In this document: positions 50,886-60,941 of the stretch, piece by piece
How the letters are laid out: each line of letters begins with the position of its first letter
Position numbering within the stretch: position 1 is the first letter of the stretch
Origin: Branchiostoma floridae
Taxonomy: Eukaryota; Chordata; Leptocardii; Amphioxiformes; Branchiostomatidae
Direction: 5' to 3'
Assembly (NCBI RefSeq): GCF_000003815.2
Contig: NC_049987.1
Coordinates: 13,987,542 to 14,051,541, forward strand
DNA: 64,000 nucleotides
Notes under the pieces: generated by a model
Told to the model about the DNA's origin: nothing
Database searches by the model: none
Seen by the model: the letters and a program-made list of their open reading frames with translations, nothing else
Made by a program: the position numbers and the translations under genes

Positions 50886-52131
50886 AACACTTCTCAGAGG
50901 TGTGCAGTTGAGAGGCAAAGTGACAAGTAACGTTGCAGCAAGATGGTTCTCCCAAGTCTCAGGTCTGAACGAAGTTGTGATCGTCAGTGCCACCAGGACA
51001 CCGGTGGGCTCGTTCCGCAGCAGCCTGGCCTCTGTCCCCGCCCCTCAGCTCGGCGCCATCGCTATCAAGTCAGCTATTGAGAAAGCCGGCATCCCTGCCG
51101 AAGAAGTGAAGGAGGTGTACATGGGAAATGTGCTGCAGGCGGGTGAGAAGCAGGCACCGGCCAGGCAGGCGGCCCTAGGGGCGGGGTTACCGCTGGCTAC
51201 TCCATGTACCACCATCAACAAGGTGTGTGCATCCGGGATGAAGTCCATCATGTTGGCAGCACAGAGTCTGATGTGCGGTCACCAGGACGTGATGGTTGCG
51301 GGTGGGATGGAGAGCATGTCCAACGTCCCCTTCATCATGGCGAGAGAGGCGCCTGCGTACGGAGGCCTGAAACTCGAGGACCTCATCGTACACGACGGGC
51401 TCACGGATGTCTACAACAAATTCCACATGGGTAACTGTGCAGAGAACACCGCCAAGAACCTGAAGATCAGCCGTGAGGATCAGGACGAGTTCGCCATCAG
51501 CTCGTACAAGCGAAGCCAGGCCGCAGCGGCAAACGGAATCCTGGCGAAGGAAATCACTCCTGTGGAAGTGCCGCAGAAGAGAGGTCCGGGGGTGACGGTG
51601 GCAGAAGATGAGGAGTACAGAAAAGTCAAGTTCGACAAGGTGCCATCGCTGAGGCCGGTGTTCGTGAAGGACGGGACGGTGACAGCAGCGAACGCGAGCA
51701 CACTCAACGACGGTGCAGCAGCTCTCGTCATCATGACCTCAGAAGCGGCCAGCAGGCTCGGCGTCACGCCATTGGCTCGTATTGTCGGCTTTGCGGATGC
51801 GGCAGTCGCTCCGATAGACTTCCCCATCGCACCATCCCCTGCAGTAGAGAAACTGTTGAAGCAAACAGGAGTCTCTAAGGATGATGTCACCATGTGGGAG
51901 ATCAACGAAGCCTTCAGTGCTGTCGTGCTTGCTAATATCAAACTCCTCGACCTTGACCCAGCCAAAGTTAACATTAATGGTGGAGCGGTGTCTATTGGAC
52001 ATCCTATCGGCATGTCGGGCGCGAGAATCACCAGCCATATGGTCCACAACCTGCAGCCTGGTCAGAAGGGTGTAGCTGCCATCTGTAATGGTGGTGGTGG
52101 GGCCTCGTCCATCCTTATTGAGAAGTTATAA
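50878..52131 (+). CDS. Acetyl-CoA acetyltransferase, mitochondrial (thiolase II), intronless
   Basis: This enzyme interconverts two acetyl-CoA and acetoacetyl-CoA, and in mitochondria serves ketone-body use and isoleucine breakdown. The 417-residue frame is continuous. The ATG at 50878 is the first Met in frame and is followed by an Arg-rich, acid-poor presequence ([15 protein letters not shown]...ARWFSQ) typical of matrix targeting. Thiolase landmarks are [14 protein letters not shown], the nucleophile Cys117 in [21 protein letters not shown], His375 in [10 protein letters not shown] and Cys403 in CNGGGGAS. Length and core match animal ACAT1. Human ACAT1 has many introns; this copy has none, which suggests retroposition followed by preservation (inference). 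It lies between the divergent PACRG and PRKN genes, on the PRKN strand. ACAT1 is chosen over cytosolic ACAT2 because of the presequence and the [11 protein letters not shown] and [16 protein letters not shown] blocks. Confidence 0.93.
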   Translation: MAATLLRGVQLRGKVTSNVAARWFSQVSGLNEVVIVSATRTPVGSFRSSLASVPAPQLGAIAIKSAIEKAGIPAEEVKEVYMGNVLQAGEKQAPARQAALGAGLPLATPCTTINKVCASGMKSIMLAAQSLMCGHQDVMVAGGMESMSNVPFIMAREAPAYGGLKLEDLIVHDGLTDVYNKFHMGNCAENTAKNLKISREDQDEFAISSYKRSQAAAANGILAKEITPVEVPQKRGPGVTVAEDEEYRKVKFDKVPSLRPVFVKDGTVTAANASTLNDGAAALVIMTSEAASRLGVTPLARIVGFADAAVAPIDFPIAPSPAVEKLLKQTGVSKDDVTMWEINEAFSAVVLANIKLLDLDPAKVNINGGAVSIGHPIGMSGARITSHMVHNLQPGQKGVAAICNGGGGASSILIEKL

Positions 52132-53288
52132 AGTACATGTACTGTAAATCTAGAAATGTTTGCAGTGGACTTACTTTCGTGATGACCTCTCTGCCGCAAA
52201 TTGACACTGCGAATAGCCATTTCCATACTACAGAATTGTTTTAACTGCATACTTATCACACAAACTTAAGTTCACCCAAGCATAAATGAATTTGCAGCAC
52301 ATGGAACCAATTTAGAATTTTATGGACACTGTAGACAGAAGATCAACTTGGAGACAATTATTACAACCTCATTTCAAATGTGAGTTCTTTACAAGAAAAT
52401 GGATATAATCTATCCAAGATTTTGTTGCATCAAGGGCTGTTGAATAAAAACAAATGAGCATGCAACTTGACTCTTGAGTGGACTATGGGATGCAAAATAT
52501 GTACACAAATGTATGATACTAACTTTATAGTGTATGTATTTCACACATTTAGCCTACATTTGTGCTCGACTGTGACAAATACTGGATACTGAATATACAT
52601 GTACAACAGTTGCTGTAAAAGACATTCACAGAGATTACTGTGGTAGCATACAGTCAGCAATTATATGAATAGTTTTAAGACAACTGTCAATGTGTCTACA
52701 AAAAAGTGCTGCATACACTCACTCACTCACGGCCCATAACCGTAGGGGCTCCACGACATCCATCAGCTGTAAATTCTGTGTGACTGTATATTTTTGTAGT
52801 GCCTTAATTAAGAGATTATCATGTCATAGGATACAAACCTAGTAGATGTTTGATTGGATTGATGGTATAAGTCTCAGGTACAAGTCTTACATGTTCAAAA
52901 GATTATGTATGGAAAGTAATCAAAGGAGAAAAATATGGAGAAAGGCAAAGGTGATATTCTCAAAACTATCAACATGTGGATAATTTTGGTAGTGCAGTGG
53001 CCATGATGTGGCCATGATTACAATAAAGCAGCTTTCCACAAAATGTCTTTTCCTTCAATTAAACAGTTACTGTACAGTGCAATCACTAAGTTTGTTCTGA
53101 TATGCAATGTAACCCGTGAAGATTATTTCTGCCACTGAATAAGTTGTCTGAGACATTGTATAGTTAGTTTATAGGTAGTTTTGATTGTTTGGTTTTCAAG
53201 CAGCCATAACTTGAAGTCGAACAAAATTGAACAGCAGAAACATCATAAATTGTACATCATAACAGGGCATGGTTCTTTCAATTTTTTT

Positions 53289-53304
53289 GGGGGGGGGGGG
53301 GGGG
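53289..53304 (+). repeat. Poly-G run (16 bases)
   Basis: Uninterrupted G tract preceded by seven T. Confidence 0.9.
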
Positions 53305-53499
53305 AATCTGGAAGACTTTGTACAAATGTATTGCTTTACTATCCTGACTTAGGACCACTTTATTTGGTGTCTTTAAGAAACCACGTCCTGGATCCCAAGA
53401 AAAATTCAGAATGGAAAAGTTGTATATCATAACACTCACAGCTTTAACTTGATAAAAACTTGATTGGAACCCAATTTGATCCAATACATAGTACATGTA

Positions 53500-53857
53500 C
53501 AGTCAAACCTGTATTAGGGGCCACCTCTACAGAGGGGCCACCTGTCCATAGTGGCCACTTTTTGTCGGCCCCTTGGGTATTTTACAGTCAAACCTGTATT
53601 AGGGGCCACCTCTACAGAGGGGCCACCTGTCCATAGTGGCCACTTTTTGTCGGTCCCTTGGGTATTTTATCTACAAGTTACCACCTCTATACAGAGGCCA
53701 CCTGTCTATAGTGGCCAAATTTGTCCGGTCCCTTGAGTGGCCGCTATAGACAGGTTTGACTGTATCTACAAGTTACCACCTCTATACAGAGGCCACCTGT
53801 CTATAGTGGCCAAATTTGTCCGGTCCCTTGAGTGGCCGCTATAGACAGGTTTGACTG
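53500..53857. mobile_element. TA-flanked MITE with nested direct duplications
   Basis: The terminal inverted repeats are CAGTCAAACCTGT at the left and ACAGGTTTGACTG at the right, bounded by TA at 53498-53499 and at 53858-53859. This is a Tc1/mariner-like signature. Inside, an 85-bp unit is duplicated (53499-53583, 53584-53668) and a 95-bp unit is duplicated (53669-53763, 53764-53858). All units contain GGCCACCTGTC.ATAGTGGCCA modules. There is no coding capacity. Confidence 0.8.
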
Positions 53858-53886
53858 TATAGATGAGCAGGTCCAGGTCACCACAA

Positions 53887-53926
53887 TGACGTCAGTTCCT
53901 CATGACGATGATGACCAAAATGGCGG
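53887..53926 (+). promoter_or_regulatory. Candidate PRKN promoter elements (CRE and YY1-like)
   Basis: A perfect palindromic CRE, TGACGTCA (53887-53894), and a YY1-type AAAATGGCGG (53917-53926) lie about 230-260 bp upstream of the parkin start codon, in GC-richer DNA directly after the MITE. The ATG in the YY1-like site opens only a five-codon frame. Confidence 0.4.
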
Positions 53927-54148
53927 TGCGCAGATAGAAGTTTTTCGTCTGCTAGCTGTGCTAGTATTTTTTCGACCAACTTCGCGTTTTAAAACAAACC
54001 GTCAAGAAACCACGTTATTTTCCTGGTAACCAAAGCCCTCAGAATGCTGGAAAGCATTTCATGTACGGTTGTTTGAAACACTGGGCAGCAGTATTTCTGT
54101 CTTTATTTTATCGAAGACTTTACTTCCGGGTTTGTCAGCCTGTACAAG

Positions 54149-54328
54149 ATGCCGACCATGCAGGTTTTCGTCCGCTTCAACTCGCACCACAGCTTCCCCG
54201 TAGACGTGGACTCGTCCTGGAGCGTCCTGCAGCTGAAGGAGGTGTTGGCGGCCCGACAGCAGGTCCCGCCCGCCGAGATCAGGATCATCTTCGCGGGGAG
54301 AGAGCTCAGGGATTCATTCATCATCGGG
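54149..54328 (+). CDS. PRKN coding exon 1 (most of the ubiquitin-like domain)
   Basis: It encodes 60 residues: [20 protein letters not shown] through [13 protein letters not shown], phase 0, donor GTATGC. Human PRKN splits off a 7-base coding exon 1; here there is no such intron after the start codon. Confidence 0.93.
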
Positions 54329-57300
54329 GTATGCGGTACAGTGTGAATGTTTGGAAAATGTGCTTAGTGTCCTTCTATAAATTTGTGTTTAAATCAAGAT
54401 TATCGTTAACATGTTAACACGACATTCTGATTTCATGTACTTGGATGGCATGTGCAAGTTTAGTTACTCAGTCATGTAACCTTCAGAATTGCAACTTGAT
54501 TTGATTTGTATTGCAGAAGAGACACCTAACAAACTGTTAACACTCAAATTGAACAAAATCCAGTGTAGGACGTCTTCAGATTGTAGTGAACAATTGAAAG
54601 TAAACTGAATGTGTAAGATACACCATAAATGTGTATTAATGGGCTAGCAAGGTAGAATATCTAGTGTTCTGTGCCATGAGCATGTAGCCTGGGCACTATC
54701 CTCTGTAGTAATCAATGGCTCAACCTCTTTCTTGCTAACCATGAGATAAGCAAACAAAAACATGGAACCAGTAGTTACTATGGAGGATAGTCTGAATGGT
54801 AATATCCTAGAAACATTTATTAGCTGTAAATTCCCAGCAAGGCTTAACAAAAATTGATACACCTAACGTTATATGCACAATGTTAGATTTGGGTATCTCA
54901 ATGTCAAGTTGACAAAAGAAAACTAGATAACGTTATTGAAGAAAAAAACTTAAATAGCAAAAAAAGTAGTTACCATCTCGTGAGGCTCAATCATATTTAA
55001 CTCAATAATAGATTAGGCTGTGAACAACGACAAACCAAATACTCCATTGTGACTTTTGGGCTATCTGGCCTTCAACTATGTGATACAAAAAGTTTGTCAA
55101 TAACATTTGACAATTAGTTCACAACAACAAATAACCTACTGCTAACACTAAAGCAGTTATGTTTCCAAATACTAATGCAACTGGCAATGCGTAACAGTGA
55201 GCTAGGTGCAATTAACAATAAATCAAAATAGCTCTTTGCGCCTCAGGGACGAAGCATGCAGATCATATGCCATGTCTCAGCTTTTGATCTCTGGTATTAT
55301 TTCTACCATCAGGAGTGTGACCTAGCCAGTCACAGTATTGTCCATGTGGTCCGAGGTCGGCCTCAGCTGTCTGTGGAGGCTCAGGTCTCCTCCAGCAGTT
55401 CCCAGGAGCCCCAGTCTCTCACCAGGGTGGACCTGAACCCACAGGAAGATGGAGCCTCAGCATCCAACACCTCACATGGGGCAGGTATCATGGATTCATT
55501 AAGTTTGTGGCACAAGAATTTTGCCCTAAGGCCTGTTTAAGTTTTAAAGTCTACTAATACACAATGCCAAGATTTCAATGGTAATAGCACGACATTTTGT
55601 TGGTGATAGAGACCTTTGGAAATGTACTACAGCTAATAAGACTAGATTTCAGGTTAGACTGTATGTCGAAAAGCGTGAATATAAAGCTACAGGGAATTAT
55701 TTCACGATTCACAGCATCTTGAATGTTGGTGATATTGCATATTGTCGATTTGTCTGTCATATGTCTTTAAATTCTGGGTCCACAGCGCTTAGCCATGGTA
55801 TAATATAGCCAGTAGATAATTTTGGTCCTACTCTTTTGGTAAGAAAAGTTGAGAAACACTGATTCACCAACACCTTATTTTCAGCCCACAGACATCCTCA
55901 CTTCTTTGTGTACTGTAAGCAGCAGTGTAAGGACGTCCAGCCTGGTAAACTCAGGGTCTCGTGCGCCACCTGCAAACAGGGAACTCTTACTCTCAACAGG
56001 GTAGGTGAGAGTTTTAAGTGAAAGTTATATTACTGTAAGGATACTGTCATCTACTATAGCAGATTTGTGGCACTTCACGTAGAAATCAGAAAACATTGGC
56101 ATTGTCAAGTGTTAAATCTACAGAGTTAACATGTTACAATTGTTATTGAGAAGTAATTATCTTTTATTTTGCTAAAGGGCCCTGGCAGTTGGGATGACGT
56201 GCTGTTGCCAGGGCGGATCCAGGGGAGATGTCAATCACAGGGTTGCCAAGGAACAGTTGCTGTAGGTTGGATAAAGCAGAGTAGCTCAGTCTAAAAATAA
56301 TTGCAGCAAGTTTGGCTTTCTTTTTGCATAGATAGGATTATAATGCATATGATTCTTGAATTACAATTAGAATTCAGTTAACTCTTGCCATCAATTAAGT
56401 TGAATGGTTGCTGTGTTTTGTTAGCACATTCAGTGGAATAATTACATGTACCTTTGTGTGAACAGGAGTTCTACTTCAAGTGTGCTGCCCACCCTACACA
56501 GGAGGAGGATACTGCAGCGGCCCTGTACATGATCAAGAGTAACACACAGGACGTACCATGTATGGTATGTGAGGAAGTCAGGTATGATTGCTTTTACTTT
56601 GGTCACTCATTTTACATTGTTTACATGGAACTTTCTTCAGCATTTGCATACACATGTAGTTTTATTGGAATGATTTAAGGAACAAGATTTATGTAGAACA
56701 CAGCAGGTATTCAATGCACAATTTCACCATCAAATTGAGTAGATTCCATGAAACAAAACTGTACCTTTCTGGTGTGTCACATTTCTTGTTTTCGTTCTAT
56801 GCTTTTGGAGCTAGCAAAGCTTGTTTAACCTCCCTGCTGTCTTAGCCTGGAGTCCAGACTTGTTGTGCTTTTAGTAGCTCCACAAAGGTTCACTTTCCAC
56901 AACAAAGCGGACATTTGGGAAGCGACTAAAGGCACAAGAAGACTGGACTCCAGGCTACTGCTGTCTACCCTATGGACAATACAAATTTGATGCCATATGG
57001 CTACCTTGACAATCTGGAGGCTAAATGATGTTCAAGCAACCTCGCAAGTCAATCCTTGATTTGAATGATTATTATGTGTATTGTTAATGTTTCCCATGCC
57101 ACAGCACCCCACTGATATTGTTTGAGTGTGAGGATGCCCATACCTCCTGTCTGGACTGTTTCCACACCTACTGTACCACCAGGCTGAATGACAGACAGTT
57201 TGTCCAAGATGCTACCTTGGGGTACACACTGCCTTGTCCAGGTAATACCGTAAAGCATATTTGGGGTATCATGAATTTGTGCTGGAGAGGTCACAGCAAA

Positions 57301-58940
57301 TATAAAACCACTGTAAACATTGCAAGATTTACAGTACTCCACATAAACTGTTTCATTTGAATTTCACAAGTCATTTGCCAGATTTCATAGTCTGAAGACA
57401 TATTCTTGAATTTGTGAAGGCCATAAGTGTGCTGCCATTTTCTTCAGTAACCAATCCTTTTTTTTTTGCAGCTGAATGTGAAGATTCCCTGATAAAAGAA
57501 GTTCATCATTTTAGGGTCCTGGGAGATGAACAGGTGACACACTTATATGACAGTCTCGTTCATGTTTTGAAAATGCTATTCTTCAGTTTCATTTTCATTT
57601 TACTTGATGTTTAAGACAGTCATATCTCTGCATGGTCTATGTCTAACAATAAGAGACTTAACTTCTTTACTCTGTCCAATAGAAAACATCTACTAGATGT
57701 ACAGAATACAGTTTTAACTTGAATCTCTGTATGTCATTGTTACAATTGTGGATTCAACAACCCACCTTGACACTTTTGTTTTGTAATTTGTTGCAGTACG
57801 AGCGTTACCAGAGGTTTGGTACGGAGGAGTGTGTTCTGCAAATGGGCGGGGTGCTGTGCCCGGGGCGGGGCTGTGGGGCGGGGCTGCTGCCGGAGGGGGA
57901 AACCAGGAGGGTGGAGTGTGTGAGACAGGGAGCACAGGGGTGTGGGGTAAGTGGTCAAAGACATGCTAAGTTATGGGCATTGACTTCATCCATTTTACCT
58001 CGGGTTCTTTTCACCAGACAGTTATTACAATCACAATCATACTGCAACCAAAATTGGACTTGTGTTGTTACTCTTCATTTCATAATTTTAGGGGTGATGT
58101 ATGATAAAAAGACAACAAAACATTAAAAAATTGTTCCTTTTTGAAATTTGCTGGGCGATCTATGAAATCGTTAGTCAGAAAGAGGTGTGGTAAGTTTTTA
58201 CAAATTGAGTCATGTGTGGATGCATTGTGATATTATCTATCACTTTCTAATACCATCATAATATAATTGCTTTGATATTTTTTTCTCTTTTGCTGCTAGC
58301 TTGTTTTCTGCAAAGACTGCCTTGAACCTTTCCACCAGGGGGAGTGCAGGCCACAGATGGAACAGCTTTTTGGAGCCGAGAATGTGAGTTCCATTTACTG
58401 ACTTAACATCATAATTGTTGAAACAAAGAACGTGTCTGTTGTATCATTTTAAATATCGGTGAAATGCAATTTGTTTGTAAGATGGTAGGCGGTGACGAAC
58501 AATGTTTTTATGGTTAGAGGATTGCAGTAGACCCTGAGAGTGCCTTGAGGTCTCGGTGGGAGCGAGAGTCAGAAGAGACAGTCAGGCAAACCACAAAACC
58601 CTGTCCTAACTGCAAGGCACCTGTGGAAAAAAATGGTGAGTTTAGTTGTTTAACCAGCTCCTAGTCCTAAGTCTCGTTGGCACTACAAGTGTGAATGTGC
58701 ATGGTTGGCGAATGCTGCAAACAAGTCATTTGTTTCATTGTGTCTCACTTGTTTCTCATCCAATTGCTTTCTATGGCTTTACAAACACAACTTACTATTG
58801 GTAACTGACAACAAACATGTCATGTTTCAGGCGGATGCATGCACATGACGTGCCCCAGGGCACAGTGCCGCTACGAGTGGTGCTGGCTGTGTGAGACGGC
58901 CTGGAATAGAGACTGCCAGGGAGACCACTGGTTCGGCTGA
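54149..58940 (+). CDS. Parkin, RING-between-RING E3 ubiquitin ligase, complete (11 coding exons)
   Basis: Parkin ubiquitinates outer-membrane proteins of damaged mitochondria after PINK1 activation. The exons join in frame to 442 residues (human 465). Domains: ubiquitin-like about 1-80; linker with an activating element ([12 protein letters not shown]); RING0 about 120-205; RING1 about 207-305; IBR about 306-355; REP with Trp381; RING2 about 392-442. The PINK1-site Ser is conserved (Ser68 here, SIVHVV; human Ser65). In RING2 the catalytic triad Cys409, His411 and Glu422 aligns with human 431, 433 and 444, and the phosphoubiquitin-pocket HHFR motif is present. Two start Mets are possible, 54149 (MPTM) and 54158; the second restores human Ubl numbering. 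AATAAA at 59056-59061 is a likely polyadenylation signal. The gene is divergent from PACRG, with the ACAT-like gene between them. Confidence 0.97.
54329..55312. other. PRKN intron 1
   Basis: About 1 kb, AT-rich, nothing recognised. Confidence 0.6.
55313..55484 (+). CDS. PRKN coding exon 2 (end of Ubl, linker)
   Basis: Acceptor CCATCAG, donor GTATCA. Encodes [17 protein letters not shown], with the PINK1-target Ser, a Ser-rich linker and [10 protein letters not shown] (the activating element), ending in phase 1. Confidence 0.93.
55885..56000 (+). CDS. PRKN coding exon 3 (start of RING0)
   Basis: Acceptor ATTTTCAG, donor GTAGGT. Completes the split Ala codon and encodes [20 protein letters not shown] and [18 protein letters not shown], with the first RING0 zinc-binding cysteines. 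The 400-bp intron before it shows nothing else. Confidence 0.93.
56178..56261 (+). CDS. PRKN coding exon 4 (RING0)
   Basis: Acceptor CTAAAG, donor GTAGGT. Encodes [20 protein letters not shown] then QGCQGTVA, matching human GPSCWDDVLIPNRM...CPGTSA. Phase 0 on both sides. Confidence 0.92.
56466..56581 (+). CDS. PRKN coding exon 5 (end of RING0, start of RING1)
   Basis: Acceptor GTGAACAG, donor GTATGA. Encodes [20 protein letters not shown], then [18 protein letters not shown]; the CMVC pair opens RING1. Confidence 0.93.
56843..56957. mobile_element. Hairpin MITE, TAGCC...GGCTA family, in a PRKN intron (115 bp)
   Basis: The left arm TAGCCTGGAGTCCAGACTTG and the right arm ending AGACTGGACTCCAGGCTA are inverted repeats, with further pairing inside (GCTTTTAGTAGC against GCGACTAAAGGC). 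Perfect 9-bp target duplications CTGCTGTCT flank it at 56834-56842 and 56958-56966. Confidence 0.88.
57105..57241 (+). CDS. PRKN coding exon 6 (RING1)
   Basis: Acceptor CCACAG, donor GTAATA. Encodes [40 protein letters not shown] and TLPCP, carrying most RING1 zinc ligands. Both codons at its edges are split. Confidence 0.93.
57472..57533 (+). CDS. PRKN coding exon 7 (RING1 end, phosphoubiquitin pocket)
   Basis: Acceptor after a T-rich tract (TTTTTTTTGCAG). Encodes [24 protein letters not shown] matches the human phosphoubiquitin-binding helix (His302, Arg305). Confidence 0.92.
57797..57946 (+). CDS. PRKN coding exon 8 (IBR)
   Basis: Acceptor TTGTTGCAG, donor GTAAGT. Fifty codons: [61 protein letters not shown] and GCGAGLLPE are invariant in animal parkins. 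Confidence 0.95.
58300..58383 (+). CDS. PRKN coding exon 9 (IBR end)
   Basis: Acceptor GCTGCTAG, donor GTGAGT. Encodes [20 protein letters not shown] then EQLFGAEN, providing the last IBR zinc ligands (CKDC...H...C). Confidence 0.93.
58518..58635 (+). CDS. PRKN coding exon 10 (REP and start of RING2)
   Basis: Acceptor ATGGTTAG, donor GTGAGT. Encodes [20 protein letters not shown] then [19 protein letters not shown]. The REP Trp (SRWER; human Trp403) and the first RING2 cysteines are present. Confidence 0.93.
58831..58940 (+). CDS. PRKN coding exon 11 (catalytic RING2, stop)
   Basis: Acceptor ATGTTTCAG. Encodes [20 protein letters not shown], then [16 protein letters not shown] and TGA. The catalytic Cys is in GGCMHM. 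The C-terminus is WFG rather than human WFDV. Confidence 0.95.
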
Positions 58941-60517
58941 ACAACACAGGACCAATCAGTACATCTCTACTATCCCTGTTAGGCAAAGAAGACCACATCT
59001 TATAGATGGATGACATCTGCATGGACATTGGTTTTACAGTGTAATTAGATTTAAAAATAAAAGTTCTGATGTCAAAACAAAGCAATGGGTTAATATGGGC
59101 TTTGTTTTACAGTTTTCCATAGGAGAATGAAAGCATCAAGCCACACAAATATACCAGTTTAAAGCTCTGATTTTAAGCTGAATTTTTTAAACTGCTATTA
59201 GAGTTGAATTGTTGTCAATTGAGTCTTCCAAACCGTCATAATATTGATATTTTTCTTTAAGTTTAACCTTAATCTTACAAAGGAAGGTACATTTGTATTA
59301 TACTTTATTATTGATCGCAAGTCTTGTCGGTAAAGAAAAGGATAAGCCATTATGACAAATGTATTGTTGGACTAGTTGAGAAATATTGGTCAGAATCCTA
59401 TGCAAACAACAGTGTAGAATCTTGCTGCAAAGAGTACAAAATGATCATGTTGCCAAAATAAACAAATATCAAATAGATTGTGCCTGTGTTATCTAAATGC
59501 TTACGGATAGAATAGAATAAGTGTCAACACTCAGAGATTTGTGAAGATGATTTATTTTATCAAAATAGAAAAGTTCACTGGTTCACTGAACAATATGTTC
59601 ACCAGAATATCCTCCTGTCACAACATACATGTGTTTCAGTATGTCCTATAAAAACAACAGAATCTAGCCAGCTTATCTGGAGTGCTTGAGATATCGAAAT
59701 TCAATGTAAACCAGAGTACTAAATATGTACAACACTGATGCAGGATCCAAATCTAATAAGTCTACATTTTATTAGGTTAATGTAAAAATCTACTTTGGAA
59801 CTACATTGGCTACTAATACAGGCATAACATACAAGGAGGCAATAAAAATATGCATCTAAATAAAGTTTTTTGAAGGGAATGTGGGTCCCCAAAGATAGTT
59901 ATTTGATCTGTCTTGTGTTCCCTGAAATGTATATCTACCTTTTTTTGGCAACACCTCAGGGGTGGAGGTATTTTCTACGGACCTTCAGCTGCCTAGCACA
60001 GACTAATGTGTTGCCCAAGTTATTGTAGTCAAACCAAGGTCATCCTTTGGTTCAGCCCAGTGTTAAAGCAAAGGGAAACAACCCAAGCAAAGTTTGAGAA
60101 TGTTGAAAGTGACTTTGTAAATACTATATTCTGAAAAAAAAAATAATGTGGAAATTTGGAAGTTGCAAAATTGTATGCTTTGTTCAGTGTTCCAAGTTTT
60201 CAGAATGTATTGGTTTAATTGCTTTCACTGTTAAAAGTGATGAATTCAATATAGGTCTTCCATTACACTGTAATTTACAATCATGAAAGAAATCTTTTTC
60301 CTTGGTTATTGTCAGTGTTTTATGCCTGTTTTTGCAACTATCAGTACCCTTTTCTAGTACTGCATTCTGTTCTTATTCTTTTTTAGTACTGTATTGTATT
60401 TTTCAACATCTGGCCCAGCCCATTATAATACAACACTAGAAAAGAGTAAGAAATGTTGCAAAAACAGATGCAAAACACAGAGAATATGCCAGATCTTTAC
60501 TTTAGAGGTATTTATCA
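58941..60517. other. Convergent intergenic region (PRKN 3' end, unknown gene 3' end)
   Basis: AT-rich. It contains the PRKN polyadenylation signal and minus-strand AATAAA at 59768-59773 and 59551-59556 that may serve the convergent gene. Nothing else recognised. Confidence 0.5.
59056..59061 (+). terminator. Likely PRKN polyadenylation signal
   Basis: AATAAA 116 bp past the stop codon, followed by a G/T-rich tract about 30 bp downstream. Confidence 0.6.
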
Positions 60518-60941
60518 CTAGTTCTTGTTGGCATCCAGCACTTGTTTCAGAAGCTCGTCCACTGACTCGCTCTCCATGTCAATGTCATTATCTTCCAGGC
60601 TCAGCTCCGGCACCAGAACGCCAATCAGCCTACCGACATTTCTTCTCAACGTCTTCAGCTGTTTAGTCTGTTCCATGAGCTTTTGACGCTGCTCGACCGT
60701 GGATAGCGTAGCCACTTCCCTGACAGTTGACGCACTGACTCTGACGACATCAGCAGGGTCCGTTTGAACTCCGATATGGCAAATCTCTGTTTTCACTCTT
60801 ACTGACGAAGCCGTTTCTGTTTTTGCGAGATCGTCATCCTCGACAAGGATGCAATCATCGTCACTATCATCCATACGGGGAGCTTTACTGGCCGAGGCGT
60901 TTGAAAATGAATTTGATGCAGGTCTTTTTTGGGATACGACC
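60518..60941 (-). CDS. Unknown gene, last coding exon
   Basis: Acceptor CATCCTAG. The exon completes a split Arg codon and encodes VVSQKRPASNS, DDSDDDCILVEDDDL (acidic SIM-like), VRVKTEICHIGVQTDP and a helical tail TKQLKTLRRNVGRLIGVLVP to DELLKQVLDANKN, with stop TAG at 60518-60520. Confidence 0.75.

Larger units (their letters stand above)
52132..54148. other. Interval between the ACAT-like gene and PRKN
   Basis: A possible ACAT polyadenylation signal AATAAA lies at 52443-52448. The rest is AT-rich up to a 16-base G run (53289-53304), the TA-flanked MITE (53500-53857) and a GC-richer PRKN promoter region. No poly(A) tract marks a retrogene end. Confidence 0.45.

Noticed and set aside
51480-52049. 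189-residue minus-strand open frame
   Set aside because: Antisense of the ACAT coding sequence.
53499-53858. Regularly repeated units that could suggest a CRISPR array
   Set aside because: The units are 85-95 bp direct duplications within a TA-flanked inverted-repeat element in an animal genome, not short repeats with unique spacers.
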